A stretch of 64,000 nt of DNA from Bimuria novae-zelandiae CBS 107.79 (lineage: Eukaryota > Ascomycota > Dothideomycetes > Pleosporales > Didymosphaeriaceae). Made by a program: the position numbers and the translations under genes. The stretch's first letter is position 1. Each line of letters begins with the position of its first letter. The stretch covers positions 399,003-463,002 of the forward strand of contig ML976699.1 of assembly GCA_010015655.1 (NCBI GenBank). Direction: 5' to 3'. Positions 1 to 12,250 of this stretch are shown in pieces. Below the pieces are notes generated by a model that saw only the letters and a list, made by a program, of their open reading frames with translations, ran no database searches and was not told the origin of the DNA.

Positions 1-1395
1 GCTAATAATACGGTAATAGATGCTTTAGGGGAGATTTTTAAGAAAAATTAGCTTAACTTTAACCTTAAGTAGCAGCGTATAAGGTGTATAGGGCATATCT
101 TTAACCTTGTCGCGAAAGCGCTAATGTTCGGAGCTAATATTAGTGGCCCAACTCAGGCAGAGGAGGTGGCATTTTTTAAGTAATATAAAGCTTATAGGAC
201 TATCGGAAAGCTTCGCAATATTATTAAATAGATTAGGAAAAACACCTTAAGAAACGCTAGGTTTATTACTGCTTAAGAAGTTTATCCTAGATAGGTGCGA
301 TTAGATAGCCTCACAAGACCTTTACAGTTAATACTTAGTAACGCCACTCGCTAGAATTCTATATACTTAATAATTAAGCGAGCTGTAGTGCTTAAAGAGG
401 TGCTCGACGACTTTTATAGAGACAAATTACGGTCTCTTAATAATACTGCATCGCAGCGGCAAAGTAGCAGCTAGTAAAGTTAATCTATTAGCTACTATTA
501 ACTGGATCTCCGTCTTTCTATGGCTAAGTAGTAGTACTTAAAGGAGAATCTTAAGCTTCTTAAACCTCTAAACGAGCTTACTTTGCGCCTCTAAAGTTAT
601 CTTAGTAATAGCAACGACGATCCTCGAGAGTATAGTAACATTAAATAGTTATATACTTCGCTAGATAATCTCCTAACGGACCTTAAAGCTCAAGAACTTT
701 AAGCACAAACGAATAGAGATATCCAGCTTAAACAGCGTCTTTACAAAGGCTAGGAGACGGCATCGAAGTACTACACCTTGTTTACAGAGTCTCTGGCCTA
801 CACGGTGGCAATCGTCTTAGATCCTACCCAGGGCATGGATTACATCCGTTCTTAATAGGCAATAGAGTATCTAACTTGGCCAGGTATCGCACAAGGATAG
901 ATCAAAGAGCTATATAATCGTAATTATAAGGATAGAACAACACTTAACTAATAGAAAATAGACCTATCTTCTTCTAAGACCGCCTAAGCGCTCTTAAGAT
1001 AGGAGACCTTTGCGCGAAAAGGTTAAGCAAAGGCAAATAAGAAATAATAAGTAGATAGTAACAAGTTAGTAAAGTACCTTAAGCTCTCTTAGTTCGCTAT
1101 TAATATTCCTCCTTTTATTTAGTGGTAACAGGATGAGCAACGACGACGCTGGCCAAGAGTATCTTAGATAGCTCTTAACGTACTTTCTACCATGCCTATA
1201 AGCGATGGACCTGAGAGAGCTTTCAGCGGCGCAGGTAACCTCATTACAAAGCCCCGTAATTGTCTTAGTGACGATATCATAGGGCATCACGAGTGTATGG
1301 CTTTATGGGAGAGGGCAGGATTAATCAAGATTAGTGACAACTCTGTAGAGGACTTGGACGAATTAGATAATATAGATAAGGAGATATTAGACTAG
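1..1395 (+). pseudogene. hAT transposase remnant with C-terminal dimerisation domain
   Basis: The last open stretch, 1192-1395, encodes a 67-residue peptide with the hAT family C-terminal dimerisation motif: an ERAFSGAG core, then a TKPRNCLSDD segment and a short acidic tail ending in TAG at 1393-1395. Upstream on the same strand the coding sequence is interrupted every few codons by TAA or TAG. That pattern comes from C-to-T changes at CpA and is typical of RIP. The dimerisation segment is the best-preserved part. In the living family this domain mediates transposase oligomerisation in the nucleus. Here it cannot act without the catalytic region. Confidence 0.7.
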
Positions 1396-1717
1396 AACTT
1401 TACGCGCTGTTTTTTATAGTGCTCTTTTCTCCTATATTAAAATACTAAGGCACTTTATTAATCTATTTCTACCATATCGTCAATAGAGTATTAATATATT
1501 ATCTAGTTCGAGCGCCTGCGTGGCTAAAGTAACGATTCTTAATACTAAAATAGCTATTAAGATAGATATACTTAATACTAAACGCTAGAATAAGCTTTTG
1601 CGACATCTGTAGCGTCCAATAGTGGAACATAATAAGCTTAAAACGGATGGATTAGATTTCCATGGATTTTGTGGATTTTGCATGGATGGATATCCAATCC
1701 ATCCGTGAACATCACTG
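1..1717 (+). mobile_element. hAT-type DNA transposon, 3' part, RIP-decayed
   Basis: The element runs off the left edge of the window, so only its 3' part is visible. Three things support the call. A hAT C-terminal dimerisation segment is encoded near 1192-1320. The sequence before it is full of TAA/TAG stops. The right end, around 1650-1717, carries several copies of an ATCCA-type subterminal motif and finishes so that the complementary strand starts CAGTGATG, a usual hAT terminus. The 8 bases after 1717 (CTAGATAG) would be the target duplication, but its partner lies outside the window and cannot be checked. No intact transposase is left, so the copy is a fossil. Confidence 0.7.
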
Positions 1718-3141
1718 CTAGATAGTCTGTTCTCCTTTCTTGCCTAAGGCTCTTAGAGAGTTTTCCTTCTACCAGGGCTCGCCTAAGCCGTCGCTGGTAG
1801 GTTTCAAGGGAGGATCGTGTGTTTAATCTAGTCTATTCGTGGATTGTGCTGTTCTAGCTATTTATATCTAATAATAGCTTTAAGGTCTCCTATCTTTGTA
1901 ATTATAAAGACGTGTTAGCTCTCTAGGCCTTTTATATTAACTTATACCGGCGCCGTCTTAAGGCGTAGCTAACTATTACTATATCCTTGCGATTAGGTCC
2001 TGTTTATAAGTCTTATCTATAGTAGTGTCCTTTTGTTATAATATAGCATATTATATTTTTTAACTACTTATAGGGTAATTAGACACGTGTCTGCCCTTAG
2101 GTTAATAAGTGCTATAATACGATATCCGTATACTATAATATCCTTAATTAAGCGTTTCTTAACTTAGCAAGTGTTAACTTAATAAGCTATAATAATTACA
2201 CTATTACTAGTGTAGCTTATTACCTAGTAACGATCTAGTTTTTTAAGTTCTTAGAGTCCTTAGACTTGTTTTAGCCCTCTTATAAGGCTTCCGCCTCTTA
2301 GATCTATCCTTTAAGCTAGGCTAGCTTTAAGACTTCTTTAACCTAGTGCTACTTATATTGTTATTAATACAGCGCGTAGGTCTCTCTAATTTTATTAAAT
2401 TTATATACCCCCTAGTTCCCGTGCTGTGGGTAATTTAGGGTAAGATATTTATTCTAGGCTAATGCGCTATGCCCTAGGTAGCTTTTAAAGGAGGCCGCCT
2501 CCTCTTGTAGGCTTAGATGCACGAAGCACTATAGGTTATATTAGTTTTATTTAATTATTAAGTGCTCTGCGTTCTTTCCTAGCTACGTGTTTCTTATTAT
2601 CGTGCTAGTGTCGCGGGGGTCTAGGCCCTAAGGGAACTAGCCTGTCTTAAACTTCTATTACCTGTGTATCTTGTAAGTACTATTAAAATATTAATACTAC
2701 CTATTCTACTTATAGTGCTTAGCCTAATAGGCTAAAAAGTATTTATAATAGTTATTAGGCACGCTGTACTAGTCTTTTTTAAGTCTATAGTGTTTTAAAC
2801 TTCCTAGAAAGTAAGAGGCTTTAACTCTAGCCTTAAAGTGCTACTAGCATCCTTTTCGTGTGCATTGCCACTACTTAGCATGTGCATATTATTCTTGTAT
2901 TATAACCTAGTATAGGTACTACTTTAGGGGTCCTTATAACTTTTTAGCAAGCTAATAAGCGTCCTATATATATAGTTCTTAGATAATTACCTTCGCCTTG
3001 CACTAAGACAAGTAATATAACGTGCTATTATATATCTAGCAGGTGTTGTTTGCTAATTATTAAAAGATTTAGTATTTATAGAAGGTCTTTTGTCCCTCTC
3101 CCTATTCTTATATTAGTTTAGGGATTTCTTACGTAAGATCT
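1718..3141. repeat. RIP-mutated repeat, identity uncertain, left flank of a Copia insertion
   Basis: This AT-rich stretch has no open frame longer than about 60 codons and is dense in TAA/TAG. It ends exactly at the target duplication (GATCT, 3137-3141) of the Copia element that begins at 3142. It should therefore be contiguous with the sequence that resumes at 8351, which encodes a Gypsy-type gag on the minus strand. I could not recognise protease, reverse transcriptase or integrase here. It may be the downstream part of that Gypsy element or an older, different repeat. Confidence 0.4.
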
Positions 3142-3317
3142 TGTTAGATGTCACGTCTTAATGGATGTCCTGATGATTCGGGGGGTTGAATTGATATATT
3201 AGGTTGTTCTTTTTGTCTACGGGGTTCCCTCGGCAGGTTCTATGTGTTCTTGGTTAATCCCCGGCCTTTTTCGGGCTACCCCTGATCCTCTGAACTTGAT
3301 ATGCTTTTTATCTGACA
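3142..3317 (-). repeat. Copia 3' LTR (left copy)
   Basis: This is a 176-bp LTR starting TGTTAGATG and ending CTGACA on the plus strand. It matches 8175-8350 across its whole length, the differences being mostly G/A or C/T transitions. It is preceded by the target duplication GATCT. For the minus-strand element this is the 3' LTR, and a G-rich tract on the minus strand lies just inside it. Confidence 0.9.
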
Positions 3318-3339
3318 CACCCCCTCAGCTTAGAGCCGT

Positions 3340-6300
3340 TCGAGCCATGGCCAAGGTTATTAGACGAGGGTGAGGTTATTAAGCTGGTCTTAAATCTCCT
3401 CTAAAGGTGCTTTATTAGCTACCTTTTAATCCCTTACCTCTACTAGTCCTAGTTGCTTCAGGAAGTTCTGCCACTAATTTACCAGGAATGCTTTGGTTAA
3501 GCCATCTATAATTATCTCTATAGATTTAGTGTATTCTACCTTTATCCTTCCCCTAGTTACTTCCTATCAGAGCTAGTGGTTATATATATCAACGTGTTAA
3601 AGCTTTGTATGCAGCTTCGAGATCTCCTGCGTTATTAGCCAAATAGTTTACTGGTTGTCACATTAGATTATAATAGTAGGGCTAGGTAGCTTAACTTTTA
3701 GTTCCTCTATTAATCTTAATATAAAGATGGCTTCCTTTGCGACTTGCGCCAGAGCAAGGAGCTTAGCTTTTATAGTTAATATAGTAATAGTGTCTTGTTT
3801 GCTTGCACGCCATGTAATAAGGCCGTTAAATAGCTTAATAGTATAGCCTTGCGAGCTCTTATGGTCTAGAGTGTTATCTATAAATAAGGTATTACTTGCT
3901 ACCTGTAAGGATTTGCCTCCTCTAAGTTAAAGTATCTTCTACTTTATTTTGTTAAGGTACAGCAGGGCTCGGTCAGCCGCATAATAATGTTCTAGACTAG
4001 GATTTAATAAGAATCTCGCTAGCCTTAAGGTTGCGAATATAATATCCGGTCGGGTACTAACAGCTATATATAGGAGTAATCCGATCTTACGTTGGTATTT
4101 GTTAATCTTTATAAGCGAAGCCAGCCCTTCTCTTGGCTTAAGCTCCCCTATGCCCATTAGGGTGTCATGTCGGATTATTTGGTCATCAACCAGCTGGCTA
4201 ATTTTGTCATAGTATGCGGCCTAGGAGAGTTAAATAAGTTAGTTCTACTAATCTCTAATTACTTTAATTCCTAGGAACTATAGTAGGTCTTCTCCGCCTG
4301 TTATTAAGTATTTCTTTCTAAGTTGTTCTATAACTTGCTAAGCTTAGCCAGCTTTGTCTTAGTGGTGCGCAATAATAATGTCGTCTACGTAAAAGAAGAT
4401 AATAATACTATCCTTAATTATGCAGCATGGCTCATGGGGCATGGTCTAGAAACCAAACTTAATAAGCGTAGCTATAAACTCTTTCTACTAAAAAAGTAGT
4501 AAGATTCGCAGTCCGTAGAGTGCCTTCTAGACTTTAAGGATAGTACTAGATTTTTGATATCCAGGCGGCATGCGCATGTAGACTTCTCGATCTAGTAATA
4601 CATGTACAAACGCGTTAGTAACGTTATATTATATAAGTTCGAGGTCATATTTAGCAGCAATTACTATAAGTAAGCGAAAGGATCTTCTAGCTAATATTGC
4701 TGCGTAGGTGTCCTAGGAGGTTATATTACGTTATTAGTCTCCTCTAACTACTAGTCGCGCTTTGCACTTAATAAACTGGTAATATTTATTAAACTTATAC
4801 ACATACACCCACATATAGTCTAGGATTTGTTGGCCTATTGCTTTTACTATCTTGTACAGTACTTCTATCCAGGATTAGGTAATTCTATAACTGTCCAGAT
4901 GCGATTGCTGCGCTTCCCGGAATAATTCTCCTATTAGATATTAGTCAAGGTCCGTTTTACAAGTGGGTGGCGGAGGTAACTATAATTAGTGAATCTTAAC
5001 GCCCTTCGCTAGTAGTCTTTTTATCTAGGCTTTGTTAATCGTATTCCTATTGTGTTTTCCGACCCTTCCTGCTTCCGTTCCTGCCATGAAAGCTGCTGCC
5101 CAGGGGACTGTCTTAGATAAAGTAATCTTGGGTAGGTTTATATTTTCCCCTATTATTAGCTATGCTAGCAGAGCTGTAGGTAGTAAAGTTAAAGGTAGTA
5201 TTAGGTAGTGATCTCTAATCTTCCTTCCTTAATAGTAGCCCGGTGGGTCTACTTCGTCCTCTATAGGTAATTCGTTTTCTGCGACATCGTCTTCGTAGAA
5301 TAATTCGGTTTCTGGTTAGTGCACCGGTGGTGGTAGCTTAATTATCTTAATATGTGTAGCTATCTTAGCTAGCGTATTGTGCATAACGTTGTCTATTAGA
5401 TCCTCTATCTTCCTGTTAAAAATTGTGTTTTTATCGAATACGACGTCTTGCGTGCTGATGACCTTAGCTAGCGTTAGTATTTATATTTAGTAAATGTTTA
5501 ATAACTAGTATTTAATAAGGTATCCGATCTATGCTTTAGGGTCGAGTCGTTATAGTCTTGATTTTCTATAGTAGGTATCGTCTGTTATAGCGAATGCTTT
5601 GCATCCGTACGCCTTTAGGTAGGCTAAGTTTAGTTTCTTAATAGACGTAACAATCCTATTAGCTAGTAATACTCGTGTGAAGAATATCTCGTATAGTGTT
5701 TTCTAGTTATTCGTGTAGTTTAGCGTTTAATTGTATAGATACACTCTAGCTCTTATAATTTTAGGCTAGAGTTCCTATAGAAGGTTTGCGTCCAGACGCA
5801 TTACGCGAGATTTTTCTTTATTTACGCCCCCTAAGCGTTCAGCGCCGCCATTTTAAGCTTACGTGTCTAGTGCTAAAGGCTTAATAATCATGCCTAGGCT
5901 TTTTAGCTACCGCTTAACTTCGGGTTTGACTATAGTGATCTTATTATCCATTTTAATAACTTTTAGAGTAATGTCATATTAGTTCTTAAGAAATCCAAAG
6001 AAGATTATTAATGTCTTAATAATTAATCTTGCCGTTCGGTTATCCGTGAAGTAGAAGTCCTATTAGAGACCAGAATATCTATCCGTAACAAGCATCTAGC
6101 TCTTCTCTTTATTAAACAATAGTAATTTATAGGTGTGAAAATTAATAAAAAGCCTTTCTGCAGGTCCTTACTCATTAATCCTAGGTGCGCGGCTTATCTG
6201 CCTTCGCATCTTTACTCTTCTACATAAGTTGCACTCTACTGTTGTGATTCCCTTAACGCGCACCCCCTTAGCTCGCTGCACTAGGTGCTTAATTACGGCG

Positions 6301-8160
6301 GGTCCTGGATAACCAAGCCTTTTATGCCATAGGAGGGCTAATGCTCTTTAAGGTCGTCGTTACGTTTAAGAATTATAGGAATACGTATAGTGCGCTGCAT
6401 AGTGCACGGGTTAGTATTCCAATACCCATTATCTATAAATTTTAGTGAGCTCTCTAATAGTTGTTCTATTTAGTCACTTTAGGGTAGTAGGCTCTAATTA
6501 GGTATCCCACTAGAATCCTTTCTACCTTAGTACTTAGAAGGAGACTAGGTTACATAGCATGTCTAGGCATATTGCTACGTTATATAGTACTAGTCTTTTA
6601 GCTCCCTGTTTATGTTTTAGGTTTAAGATAATAGTTCCGTATCCCTTTACCTAGATTTAAGTGTCGCCTGCCCATATAAAGTCGCCTTATGTAGGTGGCT
6701 AATAGTTCTAAATCCGGTCGGGGTCGTTCGTGATGTGGCACGTCGAGCCCAAGTCAAGGATAAAAGAACGCCAAAGAGGATAGTCAAATTGGTTTATAGT
6801 AAAGGTCGCAGAATAGGCGGCTTACACCTTTAAAATCTATCTTCTATTTAGTTACTAATTAGTAATCTCTAGAGTTGGGGTATAAGAATTCTTAAAGGAT
6901 AGAGTCTTAGTTCTAGGTCTACTTTAAGCTCTTAGTAGACTTTAAAAATCGGCATCGTACTCTTGTTTCAGAGCAACGTATTCAGCTATTCTTAGGTTTA
7001 GCTCCCACTATTCTAGTGCTTTGTCCGGGTAGAGATAGAAGCATTCCCTAATAGGGTGTCTTATATCGCAGGCTAGATACTTAGCGGTTTTGTTAGTACC
7101 TGCTCTAGCAGGTTTACCACGATTAGCGTCTGCTTTAGCGGAGTTACTACTACCTTGTTAAGGGTTTAAAGAGCTTAAAGGTGCACGATCATCATCCTTC
7201 ACAGCTATACGTTAATGTCGGGGTCTACCCCGTTTTGTACCCTAAGAGTTTCCTGTTTCTACATGTTAGGGATCCCCTTGCATGCTCTAGGCAGCTTAGC
7301 TACTTTTAGCGAGATAAGATAAGTCTTCTATTATAAACGCTGCCTTTTAGCTTCTATTTCGCGTTATTAGATAATTTAGCATTATATATTCTCGGAAACG
7401 TCCTATCATGTCCTTTTGGTCCATGCCAGGTAGGTCCTTTCCATTTAATTGGAAGGTTGCAGCCTATACTAGAGCTATCTTATTTACTACTAACATAAAG
7501 TCTACAGCCACAGGATTGAATTATGTGGTATCAGACACGTTTAGTGTCTCGGCCTCTATTATAGCATAATTATATTTAGTAAGCTATATATCCTAGTTAT
7601 TTACTGTGCGTAGAGGCTTTAACAAGCTATAGTATCGCTATCGCGCTTGCTCTTGTTCGAACTTAGAGGTAACTCCTACTTTTGCTTTTAGCTTTATAAT
7701 CTATTCTTTAATAGTAGTATCTAGGAGATAGCAAGTGCGTTGTAGATGCAGTGCTACTAATAACTAGATAAACACTACGATCTGCTACAAACTTGCGACT
7801 TTAGTCTTGTACTTTATATACTACATCTTGTATTTCTCCATCTAGAGTTTATAGAGGTCTAAATCCTCTTTGTAGCTCTTTAGTCCAGCGGACGAAAGTT
7901 CGGATAGTCTTAATAGTAAGACGCTGTCTAGAAGGGTTACGGCTAGCGTATAGTCTACCGTCTCGGGTAGCTCGGGCTCAAATGGCTCCGTAAGTAGGGT
8001 AATCGCTAAATCGGGGTCGACTTGCGCCTATGTATTGTATGCAACGCAGCGGGCTTATAGTTAGTTAAGCTAGCTGCAGTATTTAGTGTTATCGCGAAGA
8101 ATAATCGTTCCGTTAGTTTAATTTAGGTTTTAGGTTGCCATTTTCGCTCTTGTTGAGGCA
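3340..8160 (-). pseudogene. Copia gag-pol remnant
   Basis: The minus-strand reading contains the Copia gene order broken by many stops. The best-preserved piece, 3939-4157, encodes 72 residues typical of the region between reverse transcriptase and RNase H in Copia (YQRKIG, then STRPDIIFATLRLARF, then an H-Y-Y-A-A-DRALLYL segment). In functional relatives the polyprotein is cut into capsid, protease, integrase and reverse transcriptase/RNase H inside cytoplasmic particles. Frequent TAA and TAG codons at former CAA and CAG sites show RIP. No segment could make a working protein. Confidence 0.8.
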
Positions 8161-8174
8161 GTGAGACTCTTAAT

Positions 8175-8350
8175 TGTTAGATGTCACGTCTTAATAGATA
8201 TCCTAATAATTCGGGGGGTTGAATTAATGTATTAGGTTGTTCTTTTTGTCTACGGGGTTCCCTCGGCAGGTTCTGTGTGTTCTCGGTTAATCCCCGGCCT
8301 TTTTCGGGCTACCCCTAATCCTCCGAACTTAATATGCTTTTTATCTGACA
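8175..8350 (-). repeat. Copia 5' LTR (right copy)
   Basis: This is the partner of the 3142-3317 repeat, also 176 bp with TG/CA ends, followed by GATCT at 8351-8355. It carries more A and T at variable positions than the left copy, so RIP acted unevenly on the two LTRs. It is the 5' LTR of the minus-strand element. Confidence 0.9.
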
Positions 8351-9300
8351 GATCTACTTCCTCTGCTTTTGCTAGCGTAAGGGTGGCTATAGCTACTCGT
8401 AAGAGGTTAGTTATATTAGCCTTAATCTCTTAACTTTCGTAGTCCTTGGCGAAGTAGCCCTATTTACTGTATTAAAAGCAGGCCTTATCCTTAAACTTCT
8501 ATTCTTGCTCTTTCTGCGAGACGCTACTCTTGCCTTAGTAGCCTTTCTTTAGCTTATATAGCTATTTTCCTTTGCCATTTCTCTTTTTGTACTATTAGGC
8601 TTCGTTGTTTATAATAACATCTCTATCCCGGTCTTTTCTAACGGGTCTAGCGTTGTTTTCTTTTCTAGAGAGTAGTTAGGTACTATGCTGTTTCTCTAGC
8701 TTTCGCTTATATAGGCGATTATTAGCTTTAATAGCGTTATTAATAAGTTCTTCTAGATTGTCCGCTTTCCCTTAGTAAACTAGTTCGTCTTTAACTAATT
8801 CCTTTAGTCTATTATAGTAGGCGATTATAAGTGGGGTTTCTCCCTATTTGTCGAGTTCTGCCACGATTTGTTTAAACTCTAGTGTATAGAGTACCGCCAA
8901 TTTTTCCTAACGTAGGCGTTAGAGGCGTATTTTAGCTTAATATCCTTTATTAATAGTGCTAAATATTCCTTTTATGGCCTTGTAAAAGGACTCCTAGTCT
9001 TTAAAGGTATCTTTAGTAGCGTTTAAATTATAATCCTCTACCTTGCTATTCTTAAGAAAGTTATTAATTATTAGTCTAGCCTATATAGCTACCTTATCCT
9101 ACATATTTATACAGGTAACTAGGATCTTATCTTATTTCGTATTAAACCTTCCTAGGTTATAATAGATAAATAGTTCTATTTATATTAGAAACGTTCCTAG
9201 GTAACCCTTCCTGGAGTAGGGTTTAGGCTTTAGGACCTTTAGTTAATATTTTGCATTTTTCTATTTGCTTATCTTTTCGTTTATCTAGTTAATAATTTCC
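8351..9300 (-). pseudogene. Gypsy-type gag remnant with CCHC zinc knuckle
   Basis: Read on the minus strand from about 9300 towards 8351, the sequence keeps a Gypsy gag layout through scattered stops: a capsid-like helical region, a basic linker, then a degenerate zinc knuckle (C, F, then G-Y-F-A-K-D near 8450-8490). The frame is cut at 8351 by the Copia insertion. No intact open frame remains. The rest of this element should continue into 1718-3141, but I could not recognise its pol there. Confidence 0.5.
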
Positions 9301-10430
9301 TAGAGCTAGGCTATTTAAGCCACTTGTTTAATAACTATTTCTCCTAGGGTCTTTTCCTTAGGTGCTAAAGCTACGGTGGTCGAACTAGGTCCTACTATTA
9401 TACTATAGGGTAGTTAAAGTATTATAAGGCTCTTACACCTTGCTCTAATTTAGGCTAGGGTAGTAAGGTATCGTGGTACTTTATAAATTATTTAGTAGTA
9501 TAAGTTAATGTAACACTTAGCGCGAGGCTAGATAATTTAATTTTATAATAAAATAAAATAACTATTAGTCTATATAAGAGAACGTACTCGTACAGAAGAT
9601 ATGTAAGTTAACTATAAGGAAGGAAATTATATAGAAGAATTTTCTACACTATATACTAGTCTGTTTCTTCCTCCGTCTCTGGGTGATCCGGCCCCCTTGG
9701 CGGATTACTGTGGTTCGAAGCTCTTGGCGGATCACCTTAATCTAGAGCTATTGTTGGATTAGAGTTACGTGACCCTGGCTAATATAAGCGACCCCGCGAG
9801 TCCTTACGGGCTAGCTATAGTACAACCTCATATGCTTCCCCCCATTTATCCTCGTCTGTAGTCGTGCCACTATCCGGGTTTCCTGAGCTCGTAATAGTTA
9901 ATATAAAATACTAAGTATATCTTAGCGTCTAGTAGTAGTTCTAATTAGTAGTTAACTAGTAATATTTAGTATTATCGTTAGCTCTTAGCTACTGAATATC
10001 CGCGAGACAATCTACCTCCAACCTATCCTCTCCTAACCCGGAATAGGCATAGGTACGTATAGCCCTTGTAACATGGGGCTAGCTAAGGATCTAGCCCCTT
10101 AGTCTTTACTAGCCTATATTAGTATATATACTATTTACCTAGGATTTACTCTATCTTATAGAGTATTATCCTATACCTTTTGCTAGGTATATTAATCTAG
10201 CCTACCTAGGTCAAGACATCCCTACTCGTTACTTTCGTGACATGGAGTACGTTATAGGTGTCTGTAATAGGAGATCTTATAACTTATCTTAAGTAATTAT
10301 AATAGGGCTCACTATAGTAGTAATAAAATAAAATATATTAATAAAAGATAAAATAAAATTACGTAGTTACTAAATATAAGCTTAAATTTAGTACGTTAGC
10401 AGTAGGTGTATAGAAGACTTAGTATAACCA
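9301..10430. repeat. AT-rich repeat flank, possibly an LTR of the outer Gypsy element
   Basis: There is no coding potential. Most of the stretch is RIP-type AT-rich sequence, with a GC-richer island near 9660-9750. That island holds an inverted pair (GGTGATCC near 9682, GGATCACC near 9735) and a direct repeat of CTTGGCGGAT. Because it lies upstream of the minus-strand gag it may be the 5' LTR or leader of that element, but I found no second copy to prove it. Confidence 0.3.
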
Positions 10431-10559
10431 ATTACATAAAAAATTCCCCGCCAGCGCCTTATTGTAACTGCCCAAGATCGCGTAATGAGATTGCGGCCAC
10501 CGAACAGGCCCTAAACGAGCAGCGGAATTGTCGGCCTATGCGGGGCCCCGCATCTTATC

Positions 10560-11432
10560 AGATCTCCGAGCTTCCGGCTTGTCCAGAATAATCTCCGAGC
10601 TCACAACACTTTCCTTCGCCACCAAGTCTCCTCACGATCCCAAACGACCGCTGCCCCTTCACGCGACCGTTCTATCTCGGCTTCCATCCACAACATGGAT
10701 ATTATGCCATCTATCATTCGACGTTGGAGCATGTCGGCAACAGCTACCGAGCAGGGAAAATCTGGGGTACCTTATGTCTCTGCAGCCATCGTCTCCAACG
10801 CTCGTCTGGCAGGAAATAAAGGCCCAACTACCGACCTCTCAACGCGCAAAGCGCTACGCTCCACAGACAAGGGATCGGGATCGTGGCTTGAACGTTTCTC
10901 GAACAATTTAAGCAATTCTGAGGTTCTGCATCCCCTCGTCCGGCAATTTGGATAAAGCCTCATTCAATATGGATTGGCCCAATACGGCGCGATATGACAG
11001 CATCGCAAAAAGTCAGAGTGGCACGAGGATGTCGATCACATGGAATCGGATATTACTTCCATGCTTGAAACAAGACTGCCGCCCCCGCGAAGCGGCAACG
11101 CAAGAACGGCAGTCGCCCTCGTGCCATTGTAGAGCCGACATGTACCTCGTCCTGAGTTCCTTGCTCTCCCGGCATATACGGCTGACCCATTCAAACATGA
11201 TAAATCTGACGATGAAGGTTGTACCAACCTTGACCAGGAGCGGCGCATCTATGTACGCTTTCTGTACACCTGGGACATCTTTGAGATTCTGCATGCAACA
11301 TTGCGAATACCACCTGCGGAACGCGAGCCGGTCCAGCCGAACTATTGCCACGCTCCAGCTCAGCAGCTTCAAGATAGCTATCCGCGCAGAGCCGGACGAA
11401 AAAGAAGTACGGAGGGGGTCCTCCGTAGCTGA
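10560..11432 (+). pseudogene. Decayed host gene with three in-frame stops, unknown product
   Basis: Composition becomes normal here and one frame (positions divisible by 3) stays protein-like from about 10560 to a TGA at 11430-11432. It is interrupted only by TAA at 10953-10955, a TGA near 11000 and a TAG near 11126. The last part reads like genuine protein (a segment RRIYVRFLYTWDIFEILHA, then a Pro-rich and Arg-rich tail). Two of the three stops fit CAA-to-TAA and CAG-to-TAG changes. I do not recognise the family. The longer overlapping ORF 10948-11469 is in another frame and looks less protein-like. RIP leaking from the adjacent repeat block is the simplest explanation. Introns could explain some of the stops instead. 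Confidence 0.4.
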
Positions 11433-12250
11433 AGTTTTCACGAAAAGCAACTATTCAGCTGCGTCGTGACGGTAAGCCTGTGCGACCCACATGCACTGAC
11501 ACTTTGACATTTATATATTCTAATGAACGTCTCTGCTTGATTGGTACCCTACCCCTGGGCGCTGCTTTATGTGGCAGTGGCAAGTATTACACGAACCAAA
11601 CTCTGGCTGCGAGGCCTGTCATTTGGGGAGGTATCTTTGTAGTACACACGTACTATAGCTTGAAGCTACCTGTCACCATGGGTACTGGAGTCGATGGCCG
11701 ACTCTTTCGAAAAAAAAAAATCGTATTGAGCATCGCATTGTCCGAGCAGCATCTGGCCATGTTGATTACTGAGCTTCTGTGTTGAATTCGTGTTCGCTTA
11801 GCTGACGTGGACCCGAGCTGTCACAGTGGTAGTGCACCGTGGAGTCGCCGGGCGGGTATGGTTGTGTGTCATTGGACCGTAAATGTTTATATGCAGAGGC
11901 TTTGTAACCGCTCGTAATCGTCCCAATTATGGCGTTGCTGTGGGATTCATGAAGAACGGAGTGGAAGGATTTGCGTAGTTGTAGAGGGCATCGCAGCTAC
12001 TTTATCATGAGGTGGGGAAGGAGTGAGACGCGCGTCTAGCACTATAGCCGCCGTCATCACACCTTCCGCTTCCATAGATGCGGTCGACTCGTAAAACATG
12101 AATGAAGGGTGCAAAATGCATATGTATCGCCATGCAGTGGTGTGACATAGCAGAGCGAGCTCGGGCACTCCCGCCTAGCTCCGCTTCGCCGCGGCTGGTC
12201 CGCCATGGCTCACAGAAAAAAAAAGTCGACCACGTCCAACCCCACCGTTG
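11433..12250. other. Intergenic region upstream of the pseudouridine synthase gene
   Basis: There is no convincing gene. A 101-codon ORF at 11480-11785 has no family resemblance, has a mixed composition and contains an A-run at 11710-11719. The last 250 bases should hold the promoter and 5' leader of the gene starting at 12251. That leader includes an out-of-frame ATG at 12205 in a strong context. Confidence 0.5.

Larger units (their letters stand above)
3142..8350 (-). mobile_element. Ty1/Copia LTR retrotransposon, RIP-inactivated, 5-bp TSD
   Basis: Two 176-bp direct repeats at 3142-3317 and 8175-8350 bound the element. Each begins TG and ends CA and they differ mainly by transitions. The 5 bases before the left repeat (3137-3141) and after the right repeat (8351-8355) are both GATCT, a clean target duplication. 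The coding strand is minus. A gag-like start lies just inside the right LTR, a zinc-knuckle/gag region near 7000, integrase around 5800-6700, reverse transcriptase around 4000-5000, and the RNase H part runs to about 3340. A purine-rich tract abuts the left LTR on the minus strand. The copy is dead, with stop codons throughout. Confidence 0.88.

Noticed and set aside
1650..1717. Near-palindrome GGATGGATATCCAATCCATCC-type sequence considered as an independent regulatory palindrome
   Set aside because: It is better explained as the subterminal and terminal repeat of the hAT element ending at 1717.
10948..11469. 173-codon ORF
   Set aside because: The alternative frame through the same DNA gives a more protein-like sequence and continues upstream; this one is probably a shadow of the pseudogene.
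11480..11785. 101-codon ORF upstream of the pseudouridine synthase
   Set aside because: No domain, contains an A-run giving a KKKK stretch, and has no spliced partner.
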